A stretch of 48,362 bases of DNA from CAYUYV01 sp964449455. GTDB taxonomy: Bacteria; Pseudomonadota; Alphaproteobacteria; JAJFIK01. The stretch's first letter is position 1. Each line of letters begins with the position of its first letter. Below are positions 16,243 through 23,133 of this stretch, in pieces. A program made the translations under genes and the position numbers. The stretch covers positions 1 through 48,362 of the forward strand of contig CAYUYV010000017.1 in the NCBI GenBank assembly GCA_964449455.1, in the 5' to 3' direction. The notes under the pieces are model-generated. The model worked only from the letters and a program-made list of their open reading frames with translations, did no database searches and had not been told where the DNA came from.

Positions 16243-17678
16243 GGGCTTGGGTCTCCCAATGCGTGAGCCGCATCACGGCCCTTGGACACGTAAAATTTCT
16301 GGACCGGATCGGCGACGACATCGTCGGGACCGACCAGTGGCAGCGACACGGTGAAGGTACTGCCCTCCCCCACGGCACTGTTGATCTCCAGGTTGCCCCG
16401 GTGGCGATTGACGATGTGCTTGACAATAGCAAGACCAAGACCTGTTCCGCCACGACGAACGGACTGGCGGGTGTCGACCCTATAGAACCGCTCGGTCAGG
16501 CGGGGTATGTGCTCGCGCTCAATGCCAGGTCCATAATCCCGCACACTGACGGTTACGATGGGCTGGCCCTGGCCCGCGTCCCCTTTCAGCTCTTTGCCGT
16601 CAGCCATCTGGCTGCGGATGTCCACTTTCCTACCGCTCGCCGCATATTTAAGGGCGTTATGCACGAGGTTCTGAAAGACCTGGATCAATTCGTCCCGGTC
16701 TCCAAGCACCCGCAGGCCCGGATGGGCGTCCACATGGATCTCCACGCTGTCCGCCTTCGCCAATGGCGCCATGGCATCGGCCACGTCGCGCAGGACATCG
16801 TGAATATCGACCGGCGTCGCCGGCGGAACATGCTCGTTGAGCTCAATGCGGCTCAAGGACAACAGATCATTGATCAGCCGCCCCATGCGGGCCACCTGGT
16901 CGCCCATGATCTGGATAAAGCGCTGCTGGGCCTCCGGATCGCTGCGCGCATGGCCCTGCAGCGTGTCAATGAAACCGGCAAGGGACGCAAGCGGCGTGCG
17001 CAATTCATGGCTGGCGCTCGCAATGAAGTCGGCCCGTGTCTGCTCCATCCGTTTGAAGGCCGTGAGATCCTGGATCACGATCAGGGTCGACCGGGCTTCA
17101 GGCCCATCGGGATCGCCGGGGAAGCGCAGGGGCAGGACATGGGCCTGGAGATGCCGCTCCAATGGCACGGGGATTGTGTATTCCACGATCTGGGCCGGCT
17201 CGCCCGAGCGAACCTGCTCAATGGCATCGAGAAGGCTCGGTGTGCGCAGGCTCGACGCAATATGGCGCCCCGGCTCTGCGGTCCGGATGATCGCGCGTGT
17301 GGAAGCATTGGCGAACCGGATACGCCCCTGCGGATCGAGCAGGATCGCAGGATCAGGCAGCTTTTCCAGAACCAGGGCCACGCCGTGATGGGTCGCCTGC
17401 TGCTGAATGACCAGATGTTGCGACGCCTGGTCCGCCCTTCCGATCGGCATCGCCGCCGCTTCTGACTTTCGCAATCCGATCCATTGGGCGCCAGCCCAAC
17501 CCACCGCAACGCCCAAACACGCCAGCAGAAGACCGACCACCGCATCAATGCCGCGAATTTCGAACAGGACCAAAAAGACGCCAACGGCACCGACACCCAG
17601 GGCGACGATGACGAGGAGAACAAGCCGGCGCGGGACACCACGGTCCAGCATCAGCTTCCCAATAGGTTCCTCTTCCAC
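16239..17678 (-). CDS. phoR: Phosphate regulon sensor kinase PhoR
   Basis: An inner-membrane histidine kinase that phosphorylates PhoB. Domain order: two hydrophobic segments at the N-terminus, a PAS domain (about 95-210) with LPDPAILLD, then the phospho-acceptor His224 in ASHELRTPL, and an ATPase domain with NLVHNALKYA (N box), DYGPGIE (G1) and GGTGLGLAIV (G2). GTG at 17678 has GGGAGG 9 bases upstream; GTG at 17705 and ATG at 17651 are alternatives. It overlaps pstB by 4 bases, so the kinase and transporter ATPase are translationally coupled. Confidence 0.92.
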   Translation of the reverse strand: MEEEPIGKLMLDRGVPRRLVLLVIVALGVGAVGVFLVLFEIRGIDAVVGLLLACLGVAVGWAGAQWIGLRKSEAAAMPIGRADQASQHLVIQQQATHHGVALVLEKLPDPAILLDPQGRIRFANASTRAIIRTAEPGRHIASSLRTPSLLDAIEQVRSGEPAQIVEYTIPVPLERHLQAHVLPLRFPGDPDGPEARSTLIVIQDLTAFKRMEQTRADFIASASHELRTPLASLAGFIDTLQGHARSDPEAQQRFIQIMGDQVARMGRLINDLLSLSRIELNEHVPPATPVDIHDVLRDVADAMAPLAKADSVEIHVDAHPGLRVLGDRDELIQVFQNLVHNALKYAASGRKVDIRSQMADGKELKGDAGQGQPIVTVSVRDYGPGIEREHIPRLTERFYRVDTRQSVRRGGTGLGLAIVKHIVNRHRGNLEINSAVGEGSTFTVSLPLVGPDDVVADPVQKFYVSKGRDAAHALGDPSP

Positions 17679-17971
17679 CGCAGCGATCCTCCCGTGCCGG
17701 GCCACAGCCGCCCGGATCGCGCACGACCATAGGCTGGAGGGCGCAGGAAGAACAGGGCCTGCACGTCAGATGATCAAATGCGCCGAAACGTCTTTGTCAG
17801 CCGCCTTTTCCCAGCGTATTGCAGACACATCCACAGGTGGCATTGGGTCGCGGATGGCCGCTGGAAAGCACGGACGCATGGCGCCATACTGTCGTTTCAT
17901 GGTTTTCCGGGGTGCCCCACCACTCCGGACCCCAGCCCTTTCCGCAACCCCTTGCGCCAACGGAGAGCCTG

Positions 17972-19303
17972 ATGGCCACCGACTTCCAGGCGGCAAACCG
18001 CCCCGCACCCGCGTTCGACTCGTCCACCCGCCCCCTTGAGGGGGATCCGGCGGCGACCTTTCCGGGACCGCATGGGGCAGCGTTCATCGCCAGCGAAGAG
18101 GCCTTGGGGGCCCACAATTACGCCGCCCTGCCGGTCGTGCTGTCCCATGGGGAAGGGGAATGGCTCTATGACACGGAAGGGCGGCGCTATCTCGATATGA
18201 TGAGTGCCTATTCCGCGGTCAGTTTCGGTCACAGCCACCCCAGACTCGTTGAGGTGCTGACGGAGCAGGCCAAACGGCTCGCCATCGTTTCCCGGGCATT
18301 CCATACGGACAAGCTGGGCCCGTTCCTCGCCAAACTGACCGAAGTCGCCGGCCTGCCCCGCGCCTTGCCCATGAATACCGGTGCGGAGGCCGTGGAAACG
18401 GCCATCAAGGCGGCCCGGCGATGGGGCTATCGGGTCAAAGGCATCCCTGCTGACTGTGCCGAGATCATCGTGGCAAGCGACAATTTCCACGGCCGGACCA
18501 CGACCATTGTCAGCTTTTCGACGGATGCGGACTATCGCGAGGATTTCGGCCCCTTTACCCCCGGCTTTCGCGCCGCCCATTTCGGCAATCTCGACTGCTT
18601 TGATGCCCTGATCGGTGCACAGACTTGTGCGGTGCTGGTTGAGCCCATGCAGGGCGAAGCGGGCATCCAGATTCCGCCGGCGGGCTGGCTCCAGGGTCTT
18701 CGAGACCTGTGCGACCGGAACAATGTGCTCTTGATCCTGGATGAAGTGCAGACGGGCATGGGCCGGACGGGTAAGCCCTTTGCCTATCAACATGAGACGA
18801 TCCGGCCTGACGGCCTCATCCTTGGCAAAGCGTTGGGCGGTGGCTTGCTGCCCGTGTCCGCCTTCCTGGCCACCGAAGACGTCATGGACGTGTTCACGCC
18901 GGGCAGTCACGGTTCGACCTTTGGCGGCAATCCTCTGGCGGCGGCCGTGGGCCTTGAAGCCCTCATGATGCTCGAAGAACTGGACCTTTCAGCCCGCAGC
19001 GCCCAGCTCGGCACCCGGCTGAAGGACGCCCTGGCCGCCATGAACAGCCCCCTGATCCGCGAAGTCCGGGGCGCGGGCCTGTGGGTCGGTGTCGATATCG
19101 ATCCGGAGCGCTGTTGTGCCCGGTGCCTGTGCGAACGCCTGATGGCCCGGGGCGTGCTCAGCAAGGACACCCACGAGACCGTGGTGCGCTTTGCCCCACC
19201 ATTGACCATCTCCGAAGAGGCGCTTGACTGGGCAATTGAGCAGTTCCGCATTGTGCTTCGGGAGATGGACGACCACCTTGATGGAACCGGCCGGCATGGC
19301 TGA
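17972..19303 (+). CDS. rocD: Ornithine aminotransferase
   Basis: Transfers the delta-amino group of ornithine to 2-oxoglutarate, giving glutamate semialdehyde, in arginine/ornithine breakdown. A 443-residue class III PLP aminotransferase with NTGAEAVETAIKAARRW (typical of ornithine aminotransferases), the PLP Asp257 in LDEVQTGMGRTGK and Lys286 in LGKALGGG. ATG at 17972 has GGAGAG just upstream. An unusual four-cysteine cluster lies at 381-387. It stands upstream of arginase in the same direction, so the pair would turn arginine into glutamate semialdehyde. It is divergent from phoR. Confidence 0.9.
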   Translation: MATDFQAANRPAPAFDSSTRPLEGDPAATFPGPHGAAFIASEEALGAHNYAALPVVLSHGEGEWLYDTEGRRYLDMMSAYSAVSFGHSHPRLVEVLTEQAKRLAIVSRAFHTDKLGPFLAKLTEVAGLPRALPMNTGAEAVETAIKAARRWGYRVKGIPADCAEIIVASDNFHGRTTTIVSFSTDADYREDFGPFTPGFRAAHFGNLDCFDALIGAQTCAVLVEPMQGEAGIQIPPAGWLQGLRDLCDRNNVLLILDEVQTGMGRTGKPFAYQHETIRPDGLILGKALGGGLLPVSAFLATEDVMDVFTPGSHGSTFGGNPLAAAVGLEALMMLEELDLSARSAQLGTRLKDALAAMNSPLIREVRGAGLWVGVDIDPERCCARCLCERLMARGVLSKDTHETVVRFAPPLTISEEALDWAIEQFRIVLREMDDHLDGTGRHG

Positions 19304-19322
19304 CGGATCGGCCCATGCCGGC
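19290..19322 (+). terminator. Stem-loop spanning the rocD stop codon
   Basis: GCCGGCATGG (19290-19299) and CCATGCCGGC (19313-19322) form a perfect 10-bp stem with a 13-base loop that contains the rocD stop codon. No T-run follows. It may act as a terminator or separate rocD from arginase expression. Confidence 0.35.
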
Positions 19323-20054
19323 GCGGCGTCTGACGGCGCCCTGCTGGATCGGGACTGAACCGCAGACGAACGCCCGGCACAGAACCGGGGCCGGCCCACT
19401 CTGACCGAGGATGTCAGCCGTCAAGGAGCCTGCCCCGACCCATGGCACAATCTGCTTTTTGCCGAATCCCCCCGCCAGCACACTGCCCGCGGGGCCCGTC
19501 CCGTTGCGCCCAATGCATCAACACCCCATGGGCCCATGTGCTTTGATCGCACACACGCTCTGGACACTCACATTGCCCGGTTCGAGACCGGCCAGCCCAG
19601 ACCCGGCGTTGCGCGGGCCCCAAACGCGCTGCTCGATGCCGGCCTGATGGCCGATCTGGCGGCCCGCGGCTTTGAGGCCCGCCTGGCCAGTGATCAGGGT
19701 CCGGACAGCCAGGATGCCGGCGAAATTGCGCGGGCCCACGGAGCACTGGTCACCGCCTTGAGGGCCAGCCTGGCGGGCGGGGCCCGCGTTCTGACCCTGG
19801 GCGGCGATCACAGCATCGCCTTTTCCACCATCGAGGCCAGCTTGCGCATCCATCCGGAGGCCCGCATCATCTATATTGATGCGCATGCGGATGTGAACAC
19901 GCCGGATAGCTCTCCGACAGGCAACACCCATGGCATGCCCATCGCTGCCCATCTGGGACTCATCCGGCCCGGAACGGTACCCGGGTCAGAAGGCCTTGGG
20001 GCAAGGCTGCGCGCCAACCGGATCGCCTATGTCGGACTTCGGGATGTGGACGCG

Positions 20055-20090
20055 CCCGAACAGGCCATACTGCCCGAACAGGCCATACTG
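20055..20090 (+). repeat. 18-bp tandem duplication inside arginase
   Basis: CCCGAACAGGCCATACTG occurs twice without a spacer (20055-20072, 20073-20090). It keeps the frame and encodes PEQAIL twice, whereas other arginases have a single such segment before the residues that lead into the next helix. Confidence 0.9.
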
Positions 20091-20174
20091 GATGAGAACG
20101 AGATATTTCATCTGACGACAGATGAGGTGCGAATGATGGGTGCGGGCCAGGCGATTCAGACCGCCCTGGCCCGG

Positions 20175-20216
20175 ATCGACCCGGACCAATCGACCCGGAC
20201 CAATCGACCCGGACCA
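20175..20216 (+). repeat. 14-bp tandem repeat, three copies, in arginase
   Basis: ATCGACCCGGACCA is repeated three times (20175-20188, 20189-20202, 20203-20216). The unit length is not a multiple of 3, so copy number sets the reading frame. One copy gives ...RIDPDHRHPLHVSFDID..., the expected arginase sequence. Copies two and three shift the frame. Confidence 0.95.
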
Positions 20217-20243
20217 CCGGCACCCCCTCCATGTGAGCTTTGA

Positions 20244-20343
20244 NNNNNNNNNNNNNNNNNNNNNNNNNNNNNNNNNNNNNNNNNNNNNNNNNNNNNNNNN
20301 NNNNNNNNNNNNNNNNNNNNNNNNNNNNNNNNNNNNNNNNNNN
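20244..20343. other. Assembly gap (100 N) inside arginase, flanked by a 55-base duplicate
   Basis: The 55 bases before the gap (20189-20243) are identical to the 55 bases after it (20344-20398). This is the mark of two contigs that overlap by a fixed word length and were joined with Ns rather than merged. The real genome probably has no 100-base insertion here. Confidence 0.9.
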
Positions 20344-20345
20344 AT

Positions 20346-20666
20346 CGACCCGGACCAATCGACCCGGACCACCGGCACCCCCTCCATGTGAGCTTTGACA
20401 TTGACGTCACGGATCCCCGCTTCGCTCCGGCAACGGGCGTGCCTGTGCCCAATGGCTTGACCCTCGACCATCTCGCCGCCATGGCCACGGCTTTGCGGAC
20501 AACGGGCCGCGTATTGGCCACCGACATTGTGGAAATCAATCCCTCCCTCGGCGCGGACCCGAACACTGCGACTCCCGGCGAGAGGATGGGCCCGGCACGG
20601 CGCACCACAGAAGCCGCCCTGCATTTCCTGCGCTATCTGTTGGCCACGACCGGCGCGTCAGCCTGA
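20346..20666 (+). CDS. rocF: Arginase, 3' part
   Basis: The continuation of the arginase gene. It reads through the repeat into HPLHVSFDIDVTDP, which supplies the last two Mn-binding Asp residues, then ATGVPVPNGLTLDHLAA and a normal C-terminal part with DIVEINPSLG. It is open from the gap edge. A GTG at 20388 in this frame is not a natural start; it lies inside the conserved metal motif. Together with the 5' part the product would be about 300 residues, normal for bacterial arginase. Confidence 0.88.
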   Translation, partial: RPGPIDPDHRHPLHVSFDIDVTDPRFAPATGVPVPNGLTLDHLAAMATALRTTGRVLATDIVEINPSLGADPNTATPGERMGPARRTTEAALHFLRYLLATTGASA

Positions 20667-20849
20667 CCGGGGTATCGTGCTTCACAATCTGTCCGCGTGC
20701 AAAAACGAAAAAACCCTGGCCCAATGAACGGTCTTACACTCAAAACGATTATTTGCCGTTGATGACTGCAACAATCGAGGGTGACAAAAAGGTAACGGTC
20801 CTATATCCTGCCCGAAGACGTGGACGGCAACGCACCACAGGAGGACCGT

Positions 20850-21317
20850 GTGGACCGCAATGCTCCTGTCCAAGTCATGGTGATCGAAGACAATCCGGGT
20901 GATGCTCGGCTGATCTCCGAGAGCTTTGACCGCATCAGACAGGCAACCAACATCGAAGTGATGAATGACGGCGATCGAGCCCTTGAACGGATCCGGCAAC
21001 GGTATGCGAATGAGCGGCCTGTGGATCTCGTGCTGCTGGATCTCAATCTGCCGGGCCGCACGGGCCGTGAAGTGCTGAGCGAGATCAAGACCGATAAGGA
21101 TCTGCGACGCACACCAATCATCATTCTCAGCTCTTCGACGTCGAAAGGCGATATCGAAGACTGCTATCAACGCCACGCCAATGCCTACATCACAAAGCCG
21201 GATGATTTTGAGGCGTTTGTGCACCTTGCCGAAGCCATTGGCGCCTTCTGGACCGATACAGTCACCATGCCAACGGCACGTCAGCTTGTCTTTCCTCCAG
21301 ATCGAAACCTGTCCTGA
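20850..21317 (+). CDS. Single-domain response regulator, Rcp1-like
   Basis: A 155-residue receiver-only protein. It has the acidic pair in VIEDNPGDARL (residues 11-21), phospho-acceptor Asp64 in LLDLNLPG, Ser94 and Lys116 in YITKP. IEDNPGDARL, LNLPGRTGREVL and the spacing to ITKP fit the group of receivers that partner phytochrome kinases (Rcp1 type). GTG at 20850 has AGGAGG 5 bases upstream. There is no output domain, so it probably relays phosphate or acts by protein contact. Its 3' end overlaps that of the opposite-strand phytochrome-like kinase by 56 bases, which suggests a functional pair. Confidence 0.88.
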   Translation: MDRNAPVQVMVIEDNPGDARLISESFDRIRQATNIEVMNDGDRALERIRQRYANERPVDLVLLDLNLPGRTGREVLSEIKTDKDLRRTPIIILSSSTSKGDIEDCYQRHANAYITKPDDFEAFVHLAEAIGAFWTDTVTMPTARQLVFPPDRNLS

Positions 21318-23067
21318 TTGGTAGGGTGACAATGAAGCGCGTGCCAACGCGTTTCGGGACGGCCCGAATGATCCCGCCATGGCGGGTCACGATCCGCCGG
21401 CAGATGGCAAGCCCAAGACCATCCCCGGGATATTCATCGCGGGTGTGCAGACGCTGAAACAGATCGAAGATCCGCTCAGCGAATTCGGCCCGCAGCCCAA
21501 TGCCCTGATCCTCAATGAGAATATCCACGTGATCACGCCGCACCCGGCTTGCGATGTGAAGCCGCGGTGTCATCCCCGACGGAACGAATGTCAGGGCGTT
21601 GTTGATCAGATGGGTGAACATCAGGGTTATCTGCGCGCGATCCGCCTGTAGGATTGGGAGCGTATCCACGGTCACGGCAGCGCCGCTCTCATCAATGCGA
21701 GCTTTCAAGCCCTCCAGCGCCTGGTCAACGAGCGGCCCAAGCGGCGTCAACTCAAAGGGCGCACCATGGCTTGTCACCTGCAGGTACGCGCCGAGCCCTT
21801 CCACGAGGTGGTCCATGCGCCGCGCCCCGTCCACGGCAAAGCCAAGGAAGTCGCGGGCCTGCTGGTCCAGCTGTGCCCCGTAGCGCTGCTGAAGCAAGCG
21901 GCAATAGCTGACCACCATACGCAAGGGTTCACGCAAGTCGTGGGAGGCCAGATAGGCAAAGCGCTCCAGCTCCCGGCTGGTCTGTACAAGGAGTGTCGTC
22001 TCCTTCTGTAACATATGCCGTGCACGCACCAGATGTTCCCGTGTCCCCAGACGCTCCCAAAGCTCGGCGACCCGGCAGGCGCATTCAACGTCGACCTCGC
22101 GCCAGCCGCGCGCGCCAGCCCCGATGGCCCGGCGCCGATCCACGCCCCGAAACCATAACAGGGTGGACACAGATGGCACCACGGGGACCGCAATGACATC
22201 CAGACCCGGGCCATGAGCGTGATCGGATGGCAGGGTCTCCATGACCGGACCTTTGGCCAAGGCCTCTTCCCAATCCTGTACCAGGTTGCGCAATTCAATT
22301 GCATCGGGACATGCACCCAAACCGGTAACGTCGTCCCATTCGACGAGGGCGCAGCCCACGGAATCCAACATGTTCAAAAGATCGCGGCCATGGCGGTGGA
22401 TGGCTTCGCTTCCCACCCGTCCGGCCTGCAAACCCGACAGCAATGACGCCAGAACAGCCCGCGCGGCACGGTCCTGCTCCAGAATATCCCTGTGCTGAAG
22501 AGCAACAAGCTGCAGGGACGACATGCCAGCCAGCGTTTCCAGCATATTGAGCAAGGGCTGAGCATGGGGACGCCCGGTCTCGAACAGACAGACAAGAACG
22601 CCAATCAGCCGATCCTGATGGGTCAAGGCCGCCAGAACGACCCCTTCCGTTCCCATGGTCTCAAAGCGCGCCAGGACGGTCTCACCAGTTGGATCGAGGC
22701 CCTTCAGGCCGCACAGCGCCACAACGCGTTGATATCTCACGCAGGTGAGCAGCTCCTCCGGCCAGAGCGGGTCGACTGCGGAGGTTCCAGGCACCGGGCC
22801 ACAGGTACCCCTCATGCTTTCAGCAATCAGACTGGTCGCCGCGTCTTCCTTGCAGACATGGAATTCGACCCGGAATGCGCCGGTGACGGATCGTGCAATG
22901 TCAGCCGTGATGGTCGCCAAATCCCCGATCGTCGCCACGCCTGTGAAGCGACTGAGCGCAAGCCGGACGGCACGGATCTCGCTGCCCTCATCATCCTCGG
23001 GCCGCTGCTGGAATCGGGTTCGAGATCGCGGTGATGGTGCGACATCGATAACATCGGCATGGGGCAT
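21262..23067 (-). CDS. Phytochrome-like sensor histidine kinase lacking chromophore residues
   Basis: A 601-residue soluble kinase. Residues about 35-190 resemble a phytochrome GAF domain (TGAFRVEFHV; then DRLIGVLVCLFETGRP, where phytochromes have GLIACHH). Residues about 200-340 resemble the PHY domain (LGACPDAIELRNLVQDW and STLLWFRG). The kinase part follows: His376 in LASHDLREPL, typical of phytochrome kinases, then NALTFV (N box), EDQGIGL and GDGLGLAICRRIV. The two histidines at the chromophore pocket, the PASDIP motif and the PRXSF tongue are not found, so bilin binding is unlikely. No PAS domain or N-terminal cysteine is seen. ATG at 23067 has GAGG 6 bases upstream. It is last of three signalling genes on this strand. 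Confidence 0.82.
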   Translation of the reverse strand: MPHADVIDVAPSPRSRTRFQQRPEDDEGSEIRAVRLALSRFTGVATIGDLATITADIARSVTGAFRVEFHVCKEDAATSLIAESMRGTCGPVPGTSAVDPLWPEELLTCVRYQRVVALCGLKGLDPTGETVLARFETMGTEGVVLAALTHQDRLIGVLVCLFETGRPHAQPLLNMLETLAGMSSLQLVALQHRDILEQDRAARAVLASLLSGLQAGRVGSEAIHRHGRDLLNMLDSVGCALVEWDDVTGLGACPDAIELRNLVQDWEEALAKGPVMETLPSDHAHGPGLDVIAVPVVPSVSTLLWFRGVDRRRAIGAGARGWREVDVECACRVAELWERLGTREHLVRARHMLQKETTLLVQTSRELERFAYLASHDLREPLRMVVSYCRLLQQRYGAQLDQQARDFLGFAVDGARRMDHLVEGLGAYLQVTSHGAPFELTPLGPLVDQALEGLKARIDESGAAVTVDTLPILQADRAQITLMFTHLINNALTFVPSGMTPRLHIASRVRRDHVDILIEDQGIGLRAEFAERIFDLFQRLHTRDEYPGDGLGLAICRRIVTRHGGIIRAVPKRVGTRFIVTLPIRTGFDLEERQADVPLAW

Positions 23068-23133
23068 GGCAGACCTCACACAATGCGCAGAAATGACGGC
23101 TCATATACGCAAGGCAGCCCTGATAAAGGCGTG

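Larger units (their letters stand above)
19536..20243 (+). pseudogene. rocF: Arginase, 5' part, out of frame in this assembly
   Basis: Arginase hydrolyses arginine to ornithine and urea using two Mn ions. This part has the first metal motifs GGDHSIAF and DAHADVNTP, and GNTHGMP. The reading frame is then lost in three copies of a 14-bp tandem repeat (20175-20216) and stops at a TGA just before the N gap. The rest of the gene continues after the gap. If only one copy of the 14-mer (or 4, 7 and so on) were present, the frame would run straight into the 3' part. So the gene may be intact in the cell, phase-variable, or truly broken; the assembly cannot decide. An 18-bp in-frame duplication (PEQAIL twice) lies at 20055-20090. 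No good ribosome-binding site is seen before ATG 19536. Confidence 0.85.

Noticed and set aside
17679..17971. Pho box in the phoR-rocD divergent region
   Set aside because: Single TGTCA-like words are present but no pair has the 11-bp phasing, so autoregulation of phoR could not be supported.
20175..20371. CRISPR array
   Set aside because: The 14-bp units are directly head to tail with no spacers and lie inside a coding gene.
20388..20666. An independent small gene starting at GTG 20388
   Set aside because: It starts inside the conserved HVSFDID metal motif of arginase; it is the 3' part of that gene.
20781..20798. GTGACAAAAAGGTAACGG as a Pho box upstream of the Rcp1-like receiver
   Set aside because: The second half matches poorly, and there is no phosphate-related gene downstream.
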